A DNA stretch of 64,000 bases, from assembly GCF_003011965.1 (NCBI RefSeq), contig NZ_PXWG01000017.1, positions 21,882 through 85,881 of the forward strand, read 5' to 3'. This DNA is from Streptosporangium nondiastaticum. Lineage in GTDB: Bacteria > Actinomycetota > Actinomycetes > Streptomycetales > Streptomycetaceae. Positions 44,216 to 53,263 of the stretch are shown piece after piece (position 1 is the first letter of the stretch; the number at the start of each line of letters is the position of its first letter). The notes below the pieces were generated by a model. That model ran no database searches, was not told where the DNA came from, and saw nothing but the letters and a program-made list of their open reading frames with translations. The position numbers and the translations under genes were made by a program.

Positions 44216-45634
44216 CTAGGCCGGGCGTCCGGTTCCGGCCGGGGCGGGGCGGTCGTGGCGGCCGGGCGCCCGGGGGCTGCACGCGGAGACGGCGTCCACG
44301 AGGATCGAGCAGGCCGTGTCCACCACGTCGGGGGTGACGTTGAGGGGCGGGAGGAGCCGTACGACGGCGTCGTCGCGCCCGCCGCGTTCGACGATGAGGC
44401 CGTGCCGCAGGGCGTGGGCCTGGACGGCGGAGGCGATCCCGGTCGCGGGGGTGCCGTCGTCCGGGTCGGCCAGTTCGACGCCCCACATCAGGCCGCGGCC
44501 CCGCACGTCGCGGACCCATGGGTCCGCGGTCAGCTCCGCGAGGCGGTCCGCGAGTTGTTCGCCGCGCCGGCGGACGTTGCCGAGGACGTCGTCGCGCCGC
44601 ATGATGCGGATCGCCTCCACTCCCGCGGCGAAGGCCAGCTGGTTCCCGCGGAAGGTGCCGATGTGCGCGCCGGGCGACCAGACGTCGAGCGCCGCGTCGT
44701 AGAGGATGAGGGCGACCGGCAGGCCGATGCCGCTGAGCGCCTTGGACGCCACGATGACATCCGGTTCGATGCCGTACTGCTCGAAGGCGAACCACGTTCC
44801 GGTGCGCCCGCAGCCGGTCTGCACCTCGTCGGCGATGAGGGGGATGCCGAGGGCCCGGGTCAGGTCGCGCACGCGGCGTACGAAGTCGGTGCGGGCGGGG
44901 ATGGTCCCGCCTTCGCCCTGCACGAGTTCGATGATCACGGCGGCGGGTAGGGGGATGCCTCCGTTGCCGTCGTTGAGCGCGTGTTCCAGGTAGGTGGCGC
45001 AGTTCGTGGCGCAGCTGTCGGGCGTCAGGCCGACGGGGCACCGGCTGCAGTAGGAGTACGGGAAGAAGTGGACGCCGGGCATGCCGTTGCGCACGGGTTC
45101 CTTCGGGGACACGAGTCCGCTCAGCGCCATGGCGGCGTGCGTGCTGCCGTGGAAGGCGCCCTGGAAGGAGACGATGTCGCCGCGGCCGGTCGCGGTCTTG
45201 CAGAGTTTGACGGCGGCTTCGACCGCATTCGCTCCGGTGGGCCCGCAGAAGTGCAGTTTCATGCGCTCGCGCAGCTCCGGCGCCAGCATGGACAGCTGGG
45301 CCTCGGTGAACTCGTCCTTGGCGGGCGTGGGGAAGTCCAGGCCGTGGGCGAGGAGGTCCAGTTGGCGGGCGACGACGCGGACGAGTTCGGGGTGGCTGTG
45401 GCCGAGCGAGAGCACGCCCGCTCCGGCGAGGAAGTCGATGAAGACGTTCCCGTCGACGTCCCGGACGAAGCTGCCGGCGCCGTCCGCCAGCGCGATGGGC
45501 AGGTGGCGGGGGTAGGTGCGGGCGGACGACTCCCGCCGTTCCTGGCGCGCGAGGAGTTCGGCCGAGCGGGGGCCGGGCAGGTCGCCGCGGACGTGCGGGC
45601 CCCTAGGGGTGCCGGGCTGCAGGGGCGAGGTCAT
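44216..45634 (-). CDS. Class III aminotransferase, diaminobutyrate--2-oxoglutarate type
   Basis: 472 aa from ATG 45634, with GGAGG upstream. PLP-dependent fold type [68 protein letters not shown], and the PLP lysine in [35 protein letters not shown] is a Cys-rich loop common in diaminobutyrate aminotransferases of secondary metabolism. With the aspartokinase it suggests supply of L-2,4-diaminobutyrate from aspartate; no ectoine synthase genes are present. Confidence 0.9.
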   Translation of the reverse strand: MTSPLQPGTPRGPHVRGDLPGPRSAELLARQERRESSARTYPRHLPIALADGAGSFVRDVDGNVFIDFLAGAGVLSLGHSHPELVRVVARQLDLLAHGLDFPTPAKDEFTEAQLSMLAPELRERMKLHFCGPTGANAVEAAVKLCKTATGRGDIVSFQGAFHGSTHAAMALSGLVSPKEPVRNGMPGVHFFPYSYCSRCPVGLTPDSCATNCATYLEHALNDGNGGIPLPAAVIIELVQGEGGTIPARTDFVRRVRDLTRALGIPLIADEVQTGCGRTGTWFAFEQYGIEPDVIVASKALSGIGLPVALILYDAALDVWSPGAHIGTFRGNQLAFAAGVEAIRIMRRDDVLGNVRRRGEQLADRLAELTADPWVRDVRGRGLMWGVELADPDDGTPATGIASAVQAHALRHGLIVERGGRDDAVVRLLPPLNVTPDVVDTACSILVDAVSACSPRAPGRHDRPAPAGTGRPA

Positions 45635-45918
45635 GGGGTGCCTCCACGGGGGTCTGCCGCCGGGCGGGAAGCGCCGGGGACGGGAACGCCGGCCGGATCG
45701 CCGGCAACGCCCACCGGACCACCGTCGCATGCGCGTTCGAAAAGCCGCACCGGGGGCCGCCCGGGCGGAGGGCCGCCGGCGGACGGCTGCGGCAAGCCGC
45801 CCGGAACGGAATCCGCCCGAGTGGGTCCGGCGCGCGCCATGAACCCCGTCATGACAACCCCTGCGGCGCACTGCGGCGAACGGGGCCGGTCAGGCCCGCC
45901 GTCGGCTGTGCGGCCGGC

Positions 45919-46020
45919 TCAGCGGGGGATCCCTCGGGGCGGCGCGGCGCGTCCCGCGCACGCGAGCCACGAGCCGCCGGGGCCGGGACGGCGGGGCGAC
46001 CGGAACGGTCCGCTTCCCAT
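45919..46020 (-). CDS. Possible 33-aa leader peptide upstream of aminotransferase operon
   Basis: ATG 46020 has an excellent ribosome site (CCGGAGGAAGTG) and lies 36 bases below a consensus TAGGAT -10. The peptide is Arg/Pro/Gly-rich with a single Cys and stops 285 bp before the aminotransferase. Composition alone cannot prove coding. It may be a leader, a small protein or a chance frame. The rest of 45635-46233 contains no supported gene. Confidence 0.35.
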   Translation of the reverse strand: MGSGPFRSPRRPGPGGSWLACAGRAAPPRGIPR

Positions 46021-46055
46021 CACTTCCTCCGGAAAGGAGATCCTTGCCGCTTCCC

Positions 46056-46100
46056 ATCCTACGGAGTTCCCCGGCACATGGACGCGACGAAGTTCCCCGG
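46056..46100 (-). promoter_or_regulatory. TAGGAT promoter element with 26-bp-spaced direct repeats
   Basis: On the minus strand two copies of CCGGGGAACTnCGT (complements of 46061-46074 and 46087-46100) are exactly 26 bp apart and run into TAGGAT (46061-46056). No good -35 is seen, which with direct repeats upstream suggests an activator-dependent promoter, presumably for the aminotransferase-aspartokinase operon. Confidence 0.5.
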
Positions 46101-46233
46101 GCATGGGGGCGCGGGCCCGGCACGACGAGGCCGGACCGCAGCAATGGGCGCGCCCTGTCGTGGCTCGCTACACAACGTCACCACGCGGGCCGGACGAAAT
46201 TCGTGTGCGCATCACCTACTAGGTTGACAGGCT

Positions 46234-47445
46234 GTGACCATGAATGCCCCGCTCAACGACACCCCCGGCCAAGAGCCCCACCACGAGGCTCCCACCGACT
46301 GGATCACCACGCCCGTCGAAGCGCGCTTCCTGCGCGGCGCCCTCGACGTGGAGCGCACCGCGCTCGGCGTCCGGCCGCACCGGCTGCCCTCCTGGGCCCG
46401 CGAGCAGTTCCCCGACCCGACCCTGGCCATGATGGAGGCGCAGCCCTCCGGCGTGCGGCTGGCCTTCCGCACCCGTGCCACCGCCGTCGAGCTGGACGTG
46501 CTCCACACGAAGACGGTCTACAAGGGCATTCCGCCGCTGCCCGGCGGCGCGTACGACCTGGTCGTCGACGGCCGGCCGGCCGGGCGGGCCGAAGCGAGCG
46601 GCGGCAACGTCCTCACCATCGACCTCGCCACCCAGGCCGCGGAGATGCGGCCGGGGCCGCCCGGCAGCGTGCGGTTCGGCGGACTGCCCGCCGGCGAGAA
46701 GGACGTCGAGATCTGGCTGCCCAACAAGGAGACCGCCGAGCTGATCGCACTGCGCACCGACGCCCCCGTCGAGGCCGCGCCGGACAGCGGCCGCAGGGTG
46801 TGGCTCCACCACGGCAGTTCGATCAGCCACGGCACCAACGCCGAGGGCCCGACCGGGACCTGGCCGGCGGTCGCCGCCGCCCTGGGCGGCGTGGAGCTGG
46901 TGAACCTGGGCTTCGGCGGCAACGCCCTCCTCGATCCGTTCGTCGCCCGCACCATGCGGGACGTCCCCGCGGACCTGATCAGCGTCAAGCTCGGCATCAA
47001 CCTGGTCAACCTCGACCTGATGCGCGTACGGGCCTTCGCGCCCGCCGTGCACGGCTTCCTCGACACGATCCGCGACGGGCACCCCACGACGCCGCTGCTG
47101 GTCGTCTCCTCCGTCCTGTGCCCCATCCAGGAGGACACTCCGGGCCCCGGCGCACCGGACTTCGAGGGCGGGAAGCTGCGGTTCCGGGCGCTCGGCGACC
47201 CGTCGGACCCCTCGCGGCTGACGCTCCGCGTCATCCGGGAGGAGCTCGCGCGCATCGTCGCGCAGCGCGTGGCGGCCGGTGACGCGAACCTGCACTACCT
47301 GGACGGCCGCGAGCTGTACGGCGAGGCGGACTTCGCCGAGCTGCCGCTGCCCGACGAGATCCACCCGGACGCCGCCGGCCTGCGCCGCATCGGCGAGCGC
47401 TTCGCCGAGCGGGCGTTCGGCGACGGCGGCCCGTTCGCCGTCTGA
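46234..47445 (+). CDS. SGNH/GDSL-type hydrolase (esterase)
   Basis: 403 aa from GTG 46234 (ATG 46240 is possible). An N-terminal beta-sandwich-like region (about 25-185) precedes the SGNH domain: catalytic Ser in VWLHHGSSISHGTNAEGP, Gly in LVNLGFGGNALLDP, Asn in SVKLGINLVNLD and the Asp-x2-His pair in LPDEIHPDAAGL. Likely removes acyl groups from a carbohydrate or lipid; no signal peptide. An ACGAAATTCGT palindrome lies 30 bp upstream. Confidence 0.88.
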   Translation: MTMNAPLNDTPGQEPHHEAPTDWITTPVEARFLRGALDVERTALGVRPHRLPSWAREQFPDPTLAMMEAQPSGVRLAFRTRATAVELDVLHTKTVYKGIPPLPGGAYDLVVDGRPAGRAEASGGNVLTIDLATQAAEMRPGPPGSVRFGGLPAGEKDVEIWLPNKETAELIALRTDAPVEAAPDSGRRVWLHHGSSISHGTNAEGPTGTWPAVAAALGGVELVNLGFGGNALLDPFVARTMRDVPADLISVKLGINLVNLDLMRVRAFAPAVHGFLDTIRDGHPTTPLLVVSSVLCPIQEDTPGPGAPDFEGGKLRFRALGDPSDPSRLTLRVIREELARIVAQRVAAGDANLHYLDGRELYGEADFAELPLPDEIHPDAAGLRRIGERFAERAFGDGGPFAV

Positions 47446-47535
47446 GCCGGCCGGCGCCCTGAACGGCCCGGCCCGCGGCGCCCGTTCGATCCCCGTTCCC
47501 CGGGGTCCGAGCCGGGCGCCGCACTTCGGCCCCGT

Positions 47536-47574
47536 GAGTCCCCGCCGCCGGCACGCGCCCCGCGGTGGGGACTC
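47536..47574. terminator. Stem-loop between convergent SGNH and TipA-like genes
   Basis: Twelve-pair stem GAGTCCCCGCCG (47536-47547) with CGGTGGGGACTC (47563-47574), one G-U, 15-nt loop. Placed nine bases past the stop of the minus-strand gene; serves both directions. Confidence 0.72.
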
Positions 47575-47583
47575 CCGGGACGT

Positions 47584-48345
47584 TCAGCTCAGCCGCGTCC
47601 TGACGTACGCCTCGATGGCGTCGCGCTGGTACGCGGCCAGGCCCGGGGCGATCGACTCGTACGCCGCGCGCCAAGGGACGTTCTCCACGCAGGAGCGGCC
47701 GAGCGCGCGGAACTCCTCGGCGGTGACCGCCCGGATGCGGACCAGGGCCCGGTACTGCGCGCCGGTCTCGGCCTGCGCCGCTTCGCCGTCGGCGGGCTCG
47801 CCGGCGGCCAGGAGTTCGGCCAGCCGGATCATCTGCGCCGTGCGCTCGCGGTGCCCGGCCTCGATCTCGGCCTCGCTCATCGCCGCGGTGGCCTGCTCGA
47901 CCGCCCCGGCCAGCTCCGGGAAGTCGCGCATGGTCTTCATGTACTGGTCGGGCCGGATGCCTTCGAACAGGTTCTCCGGCCGGTTGATGTCGATCATGGG
48001 ACTGCCGTCCTTCCTGGACTGCTCCAGTTCGGTGATCGTGCGGGAGACGGTGCCGGCCAGGGCGTCCAGCCGGTCCCGCTCGGCGAGCAGCCGGCGGTGG
48101 TGGCCGCGCAGGGCCTCCAGTTCGTCGACCTGCGCGGCCAGGACCCGGCCGATCTCGGCCAGTCCCAGGCCCAGCTCCCGCAGCACGAGGATCTGCTGCA
48201 GCCGCAGAAGCTGCCGCTCCTCGTAGTAGCGGTGCCCGTTGCTGCCGATCCACGCCGGCGGCAGCACGCCGATCTCGTCGTAGTGCCGCAGCGTCCGGGC
48301 CGTCACGCCCGACATCCGGGCGACCTCCGCGATCGGCCAGGCCAT
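47584..48345 (-). CDS. MerR/TipA-like transcriptional regulator with TipAS domain
   Basis: 253 aa from ATG 48345, with GGGAGGCGGCG upstream. MerR wHTH (PIAEVARMSGVTARTLRHYD), a coiled-coil dimerisation helix to about residue 110, then a TipAS-like antibiotic-recognition domain (FEGIRPDQYMKTMRDFPELA and GLAAYQRDAIEAYVRTRLS). An internal ATG after a Arg-Lys-Asp-Gly stretch (near residue 117) could give a short TipAS-only form, as known for TipA. Binds hydrophobic/thiopeptide-type ligands in the model system. Confidence 0.9.
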   Translation of the reverse strand: MAWPIAEVARMSGVTARTLRHYDEIGVLPPAWIGSNGHRYYEERQLLRLQQILVLRELGLGLAEIGRVLAAQVDELEALRGHHRRLLAERDRLDALAGTVSRTITELEQSRKDGSPMIDINRPENLFEGIRPDQYMKTMRDFPELAGAVEQATAAMSEAEIEAGHRERTAQMIRLAELLAAGEPADGEAAQAETGAQYRALVRIRAVTAEEFRALGRSCVENVPWRAAYESIAPGLAAYQRDAIEAYVRTRLS

Positions 48346-48490
48346 CGCCGCCTCCCTCACGAGCGCCTCACCGGGCCGGCTTCTCCGGCCCTCGTCACGA
48401 CGGTAGAAGCTGCCGCAGCGGCAGCTTCAACCCCCGCGCGGCCGGGGAAATCCGGTCGCCCCGCCCCGGCCGTCACACTACGTTGGCGGA

Positions 48491-49041
48491 ATGCCCGAAC
48501 TGCGCACCGCACGCCTGCTGCTCCGGGAGTGGCGGGATTCCGACCTCGCCCCTGGGCCGCCATGAACGCCGACCCCGAAGTCCGCCGGTACTTCCCGGAC
48601 GTGCTCACACCGGAGCGGAGCGCGGCGTCCGCCGCCCGCTTCCAGGACGACCTCGGCCGGCGGGGCTGGGGGTGGTGGGCGGTGGAGGTTGCGGCCACCG
48701 GGGAGTTCATCGGGTTCGCCGGGCTGGACCCGGTGGAGGAGGACATGCCGTTCACGGGGGTGGAGGCCGGCTGGCGGCTGGCCCGCCCCGCCTGGGGGCA
48801 CGGCTACGCCACCGAAGCCGCCCTGGCCGTCGTGGCCTTCGGCTTCGAGAGCCTCGGCCTGCCGGAGATCCTGGCCGTGACGACGGCCACCAACCTCCGG
48901 TCGCGGGCGGTGATGCGCCGCATCGGCATGACCCATGACCCCGCGGACGACTTCGACGACCCGGAGGTGCCCGAGGGACCGCTGCGCAGGAACGTGGTGT
49001 ACCGGCTCCGGCCCGGGCATCATCGGCCCGGCGAGGGGTAG
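48491..49041 (+). pseudogene. Frameshifted GNAT acetyltransferase
   Basis: Starts normally at ATG 48491 (MPELRTARLLLREWRDSDLA) but the frame ends at a TGA after 24 codons. One missing C in the run near 48549-48552 explains it: with it, the reading continues PWAAMNADPEVRRYFPDV to a complete GNAT protein with WRLARPAWGHGYATEAALA and ATNLRSRAVMRRIGM, ending at 49041. Either a true decay mutation or a homopolymer sequencing error. A 159-aa product from ATG 48562 is conceivable but would lack the first strand. Confidence 0.82.
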
Positions 49042-49119
49042 GCCGGTAGGCCCCGGGAGGTGCCGGCCGGAGCCGGAAGAACGCCTCCCGGTCCGTGCGC
49101 AGAACGGAGCCCAGCAGAC

Positions 49120-50109
49120 ATGACCAGCCGCACGCCCGGCCGCACACCGCCCGCCGATCCCCTTCCCCTGCACCGCCTGCACGTCGCACCGCCGCAGGTG
49201 CCGCCGTTCGCCATGGGCTCCTTCGACGCCTTCGGCCCCGACGCGCGGGCGGGCTACCCGCACCGGCACACGTTCTACGAGGTGGTCTACGTGACCGGCG
49301 GCGCGGGTGCGCACGTCATCGACCTCGTCCGCAGGCCCCTGGACCCCCACCTCCCCCACCTGTGCGTCGTCCTGCCCGGGCAGGTGCACTACTGGGAGCG
49401 CGCGTCGGGCCTGCGCGGCGTACTGCTGCTGTTCGGCGAGGACTTCCTGCTGGCCCGCCCCGGCGACCGCGAGCTGCTGCACGCGCTCGGCGAACGGCAG
49501 TGGCTGCAGCTCCCCGCCGCCCCCTCCGGAGGGGGCGACGACGCGGCGGGCATCGGCTCGCTGGTCCGGGCGATGGGAGCGGAGTTCGCGGCGAAAGCGG
49601 ACGGCTACGCGTCCGTCCTGGAGGCGTACCTGCACATCCTGCTCGTCCGCGCGCTGCGCCTGCCCGGTGCGCGAAGACCGGACCCCGCGCCGGGCCGGGC
49701 GGCCGAAGTCGCGAGGGAGTTCGGCCTGCTGCTCGCCGCGACGACGGGTGCCGAGCGGTCGGTCGGGGCGTACGCGGCGCGCCTCGGCGTCTCGGTCGGC
49801 TATCTGAACGAGGCCGTCAAGCAGACGACCGGCCGCACGCCCGGCGAGCTGCTCCGCGCGGCCCGGACGCTGGAGGCGAAGCGCCTGCTGACCGGCTCGG
49901 ACCTGGGTGTCGGCCAGGTAGCCCGGCGCGTGGGCTTCGCCGATCCCGCGTACTTCTGCCGCTTCTTCCGCCGGGAGACCGGGGTCAGCCCCGGAGACTT
50001 CCGCCGCCGGGCGGCGACGGCGCGGGCGGCGACGGCCCGGCCGGACGGCAACGGCAATCACCACGTTCACCGAACGGAGTCCATCGATCCGCGCCGCTCG
50101 CCTTCCTAG
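49120..50109 (+). CDS. AraC-family transcriptional regulator
   Basis: 329 aa from ATG 49120. N-terminal cupin-like sensor domain (GYPHRHTFYEVVYVTGGAG, VVLPGQVHYWE) and a C-terminal AraC HTH pair (AARLGVSVGYLNEAVKQTTG, LLTGSDLGVGQVARRVGF, DPAYFCRFFRRETGVSPGDF). It precedes the intradiol dioxygenase by 47 bp in the same direction and probably regulates it; a sensor for aromatic or related ligands is plausible. Confidence 0.9.
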   Translation: MTSRTPGRTPPADPLPLHRLHVAPPQVPPFAMGSFDAFGPDARAGYPHRHTFYEVVYVTGGAGAHVIDLVRRPLDPHLPHLCVVLPGQVHYWERASGLRGVLLLFGEDFLLARPGDRELLHALGERQWLQLPAAPSGGGDDAAGIGSLVRAMGAEFAAKADGYASVLEAYLHILLVRALRLPGARRPDPAPGRAAEVAREFGLLLAATTGAERSVGAYAARLGVSVGYLNEAVKQTTGRTPGELLRAARTLEAKRLLTGSDLGVGQVARRVGFADPAYFCRFFRRETGVSPGDFRRRAATARAATARPDGNGNHHVHRTESIDPRRSPS

Positions 50110-50156
50110 GTTCATCGGGGAACCACTCGATGCCCTCGATGCCGAGGAGGCGGACC

Positions 50157-50831
50157 ATGACGGACGACCACGCCCGCACGGGCGTTCCGGAAGCGGCGGG
50201 CCGGCGCCCGCTGAGCCGCAAGACCCTGCTCAAGGCGGCGCTCGTCGCCCTGCCGCTGCCCGCGCTGATCGGCGGCGGCGCGGCCCTCGCCCGGGACCAC
50301 CGGCCCTCGGACGGCCCGCTGCCGCCGACCCCGTTCTGCGACGACGGGGACGACCCGACGCCCCCGCAGATAGAGGGCCCCTACTTCAAGCCGGCCTCCC
50401 CCGAGCGCGCCTCCCTGCTGGAGCCGGGGACGCGGGGCACCCGGCTCACGGTCGCCGGTTACGTCTTCGGGACCGGCTGCCGGCCCGTCGCGCACGCCCT
50501 GCTGGACTTCTGGCAGGCGGACGCCTCGGGCGCGTACGACAACACCGGCTTCCGGCTGAGGGGGCACCAGTACACGGACGGCCGGGGCGGGTTCACGCTG
50601 ACGACGATCGTGCCGGGGCTCTACCCGGGCCGCACCCGCCACCTCCACGTCAAGGTGCAGGCTCCGGGCGGCCCGCTCCTGACGACGCAGCTGTACTTCC
50701 CCGGCGAGCCCCGCAACAACACCGACCCGATCTTCAACGCGGCCCTGCTCATGAACGTCCGCCAGGCGGGCCCCGCCAAGGAGGCGACGTTCGACTTCGT
50801 CGTCGACCCCGGGGGCGGACCGCGCGGGTAG
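50157..50831 (+). CDS. Exported intradiol ring-cleavage dioxygenase-like protein
   Basis: 224 aa from ATG 50157, with GAGGAGGCGG upstream. A twin-Arg-like N-terminus (RRPLSRKTLLKAALVALPLP) suggests export. The domain matches catechol/protocatechuate intradiol dioxygenases: PQIEGPYFKPASPERASLL, LLDFWQADASGAYDN, TTIVPGLYPGRTRHLHVKV with the His-x-His iron ligands, and LYFPGEPRNNTDPIF. Secreted members are known in Streptomyces and act on lignin-derived catechols. The upstream AraC gene is the likely regulator. Confidence 0.88.
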   Translation: MTDDHARTGVPEAAGRRPLSRKTLLKAALVALPLPALIGGGAALARDHRPSDGPLPPTPFCDDGDDPTPPQIEGPYFKPASPERASLLEPGTRGTRLTVAGYVFGTGCRPVAHALLDFWQADASGAYDNTGFRLRGHQYTDGRGGFTLTTIVPGLYPGRTRHLHVKVQAPGGPLLTTQLYFPGEPRNNTDPIFNAALLMNVRQAGPAKEATFDFVVDPGGGPRG

Positions 50832-50846
50832 CGGCCGCCCGCGGGA

Positions 50847-50876
50847 CGGTGGGGCGCACATCGGCGCGCCCCACCG
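50847..50876. terminator. Stem-loop between dioxygenase and acyl-CoA dehydrogenase genes
   Basis: CGGTGGGGCGC (50847-50857) pairs with GCGCCCCACCG (50866-50876), 11 perfect pairs and an 8-nt loop, between two convergent genes. Likely bidirectional terminator. Confidence 0.78.
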
Positions 50877-50894
50877 GCTGCGTCACCGGACGGG

Positions 50895-52616
50895 CTACGG
50901 CGCCATCTCGTACGCCCCGGACAGCGCCTCGACCCGCTCCCACACGCGCGCCGAGCGGGCGTCGTCGGCGACCGGGCGGCGGACCGCGCCCAGCGCCCAG
51001 GCCTGCTGCTCCTCGGTGGCGGAGTCCTTGCCGTGCAGCTCGACGGCGTGCGCGGAGAAGTCGCGGACGAGGACGGCGAACAGCTCGTCGAGCACGTCCT
51101 CGTCGAGGCCGGTCAGGCGCGCCTGCTCCAGGATCAGCTGGCCGTGGACGACGAGCGCGAAGAGCTGCCCGACGGCGAGGAGGAGGTCGAGGTCGCGGCT
51201 CTGCTCCTCGTCCGGGGCGGCCGTGGTGACGAACGCGCAGAGGGCGTCGGCCTGCTCGCGGAAGCGGCCGACGTTGGCCACGTGGGCGTAGGCGTCGTAG
51301 GCGGCGCGCCAGTCGTGGAAGCGTATGGAGCCCAGGCCGCGGGCGGGCCCCTGCCGGAAGAGGAACGCGTCGTCGGCCGCGTCGAGGCGGGTCGGCACGG
51401 GGGCGTACTCGGCCGGGTTCAGCAGGTGGTTGCCCATGAACTTGAGGATCAGGGCGAGGTTGACGTGGACCGTGCCCTCCAGCTTCGGCAGGCCCCGGAT
51501 CTCGGTGGCGGCCTGGGCGAAGTACGTGTCCTTCTCGAAGCCCTTGGCGGCGATGACGTCCCACATGAGGTCGATGACCTTCTCGCCCTCCGTGGTCACC
51601 TTCATCTTCGTCATGGGGTTGAAGAGGAGGTAGCGGCGGTCGTCGGGCCCGGCGGAGCGGAAGTAGTCGACGGCGCGGTCGCTGAACAACTTCATCCCGA
51701 CGAGGCGGACGTAAGCGTCGGTCAGCTCGCGGCGCACGTGCGGGAAGGCGGTGACGGGGCGGCCGTAGAGGATGCGGTTGTGCGCGTGGGTGACGGCCTC
51801 GTACATCGCGTGCTCGCAGATGCCGATCGCGCCGGTGCAGAGGTTGAACTTGCCGACGTTGACGGTGTTGAGGGCGGCGTCGAAGGCGGCGCGGCCGGTG
51901 TGCAGGATGTCGTCGGGGCCGACCGGGTAGTTCTCCAGGCGGAACTCGCTGACGTACTTCGACGAGTCGACGACGTTCTTCACCAGGTGGTAGGCGGTGT
52001 GACGGCTGTCGGCGGCGAAGAAGACGTAGCCGTCGGGGCCCTCGACGTCGGTGCGGCGGCCGAAGACGGAGACGAGGCCCGCGGCGTTGCCGTTGCCGAT
52101 GTAGTACTTGGAGCCGGTGGCGCGGAAGCCGCCGTGGCCGTCGGGCTCCAGCAGCATGTCGGTGGAGTAGATGTCGGCGCCGTGGGCCTTCTCGGAGAGG
52201 CCGAAGGCGAACACCTCGCCCTCGGAGAGGAGTTCCGCGGCGCGGGCGCGGGCCGTGGCGTTGTCGCTCTGCCAGACGGGGCCGAGGCCGAGGATGGTGA
52301 CCTGCCACGCGTACCAGTAGTCGAGCCCGTAGAAGCCGAAGATCTCGTTGAGGGCGGCGATGCGGGCGGTGTCCCAGCGCTTGTCCTTCGCTCCGCCGGC
52401 GGCGGAGGCGGGGGTCAGGAACGTCGCGAACAGGCCCTCCTTGGCGGAGAACGCGAGGAAGTCCGCCAGCCAGGCGCGGGAGCGGTAGTCCTCGATCAGC
52501 TTGCGCTTGCCGCGCTCCTCGAACCAGTCGACGGTGGCGCGCAGCAGCCTGCGGGTCTCGGGGTCGAAGTGCGCGGGGTCGTAGGTGCGCGGGTTGAAGA
52601 GGAGCGGGTCGGCCAT
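50895..52616 (-). CDS. Acyl-CoA dehydrogenase-family protein
   Basis: 573 aa, longer than the usual ~380-aa enzymes, like the extended acyl-CoA dehydrogenases/oxidases of actinobacteria. FAD-binding segments: VFAFGLSEKAHGADIYSTDM, ATGSKYYIGNGNAAGLVSVF and FNLCTGAIGICEHAMYEAV; a helical C-terminal extension follows. Introduces a trans-2 double bond into an acyl-CoA or a related substrate. It is followed upstream by a PadR gene on the same strand (76 bp), which probably controls it. Confidence 0.9.
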   Translation of the reverse strand: MADPLLFNPRTYDPAHFDPETRRLLRATVDWFEERGKRKLIEDYRSRAWLADFLAFSAKEGLFATFLTPASAAGGAKDKRWDTARIAALNEIFGFYGLDYWYAWQVTILGLGPVWQSDNATARARAAELLSEGEVFAFGLSEKAHGADIYSTDMLLEPDGHGGFRATGSKYYIGNGNAAGLVSVFGRRTDVEGPDGYVFFAADSRHTAYHLVKNVVDSSKYVSEFRLENYPVGPDDILHTGRAAFDAALNTVNVGKFNLCTGAIGICEHAMYEAVTHAHNRILYGRPVTAFPHVRRELTDAYVRLVGMKLFSDRAVDYFRSAGPDDRRYLLFNPMTKMKVTTEGEKVIDLMWDVIAAKGFEKDTYFAQAATEIRGLPKLEGTVHVNLALILKFMGNHLLNPAEYAPVPTRLDAADDAFLFRQGPARGLGSIRFHDWRAAYDAYAHVANVGRFREQADALCAFVTTAAPDEEQSRDLDLLLAVGQLFALVVHGQLILEQARLTGLDEDVLDELFAVLVRDFSAHAVELHGKDSATEEQQAWALGAVRRPVADDARSARVWERVEALSGAYEMAP

Positions 52617-52692
52617 GGGGATTCGCCTTTCCGGCTTGTCGGAGGGTTTCGGGGGCGGTGCTGTGGTGCGGGCGCCGCGGTCCGGCGCCGGT

Positions 52693-53250
52693 TCAGTGCC
52701 CGGCGTGGAGCCGGTGGAGCGTGGCGAGGACGTCGTCGAGCCAGGCGAGCGTCATCCGCTCGTACGCGATGCCGCCGCGCAGGACGACGTGCTGCAGTTC
52801 CTGCCCGGCGTCGGGCGGTGCGGGCGCCTCGGGCCCGGTGAAGTCGCGCTGCTCCCCCGCGAGGTAGTGCGCGAGCCGGCCGGAGTGCGCCCGGTGGTGC
52901 CGTTCGACCTCGCGGATCAGTGCGGCGGGGTCGTCGAAGGCCGCGCCGCGGATCTTCACGGCGAGGTCGTGCCGGACGCTCTCCGGTTCGATCGGCTCGT
53001 GGAGCCACTGCGAGAGGGCGGTCCGGCCGGGAGTGGCGACGGAGTACTCCTTCTTGTCCGGCCGGCCCTGCTGCGGCACCTCGCGGACGTCGAGGAGGCC
53101 GTCGGCCTCCATGCGCTTGAGGACGCGGTAGATCTGCTGGTGGGTGGCGGTCCAGAAGTACCCGATGGACCGCTCGAAGCGCCGGGCCAGCTCGTAGCCG
53201 GAGCCCGGCTTCTCCAGCAGGGAGACGAGGATCGCGTGCTCGAGCGCCAT
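52693..53250 (-). CDS. PadR-family transcriptional regulator
   Basis: 185 aa from ATG 53250. PadR winged helix MALEHAILVSLLEKPGSGYE, FERSIGYFWTATHQQIYRVL, RMEADGLLDVREV and RPDKKEYSVATPGR, then the VirR-like helical dimerisation domain. First gene of an operon with the acyl-CoA dehydrogenase. A CTATG-N10-CATAG palindrome 14 bp upstream is a good autoregulatory operator. Confidence 0.92.
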   Translation of the reverse strand: MALEHAILVSLLEKPGSGYELARRFERSIGYFWTATHQQIYRVLKRMEADGLLDVREVPQQGRPDKKEYSVATPGRTALSQWLHEPIEPESVRHDLAVKIRGAAFDDPAALIREVERHHRAHSGRLAHYLAGEQRDFTGPEAPAPPDAGQELQHVVLRGGIAYERMTLAWLDDVLATLHRLHAGH

Positions 53251-53263
53251 GGCACGGATCCTT

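Noticed and set aside
43133..45634. Ectoine biosynthesis cluster
   Set aside because: Aminotransferase and aspartokinase are consistent with ectoine, but no acetyltransferase (ectA), ectoine synthase (ectC) or hydroxylase (ectD) lies on either side.
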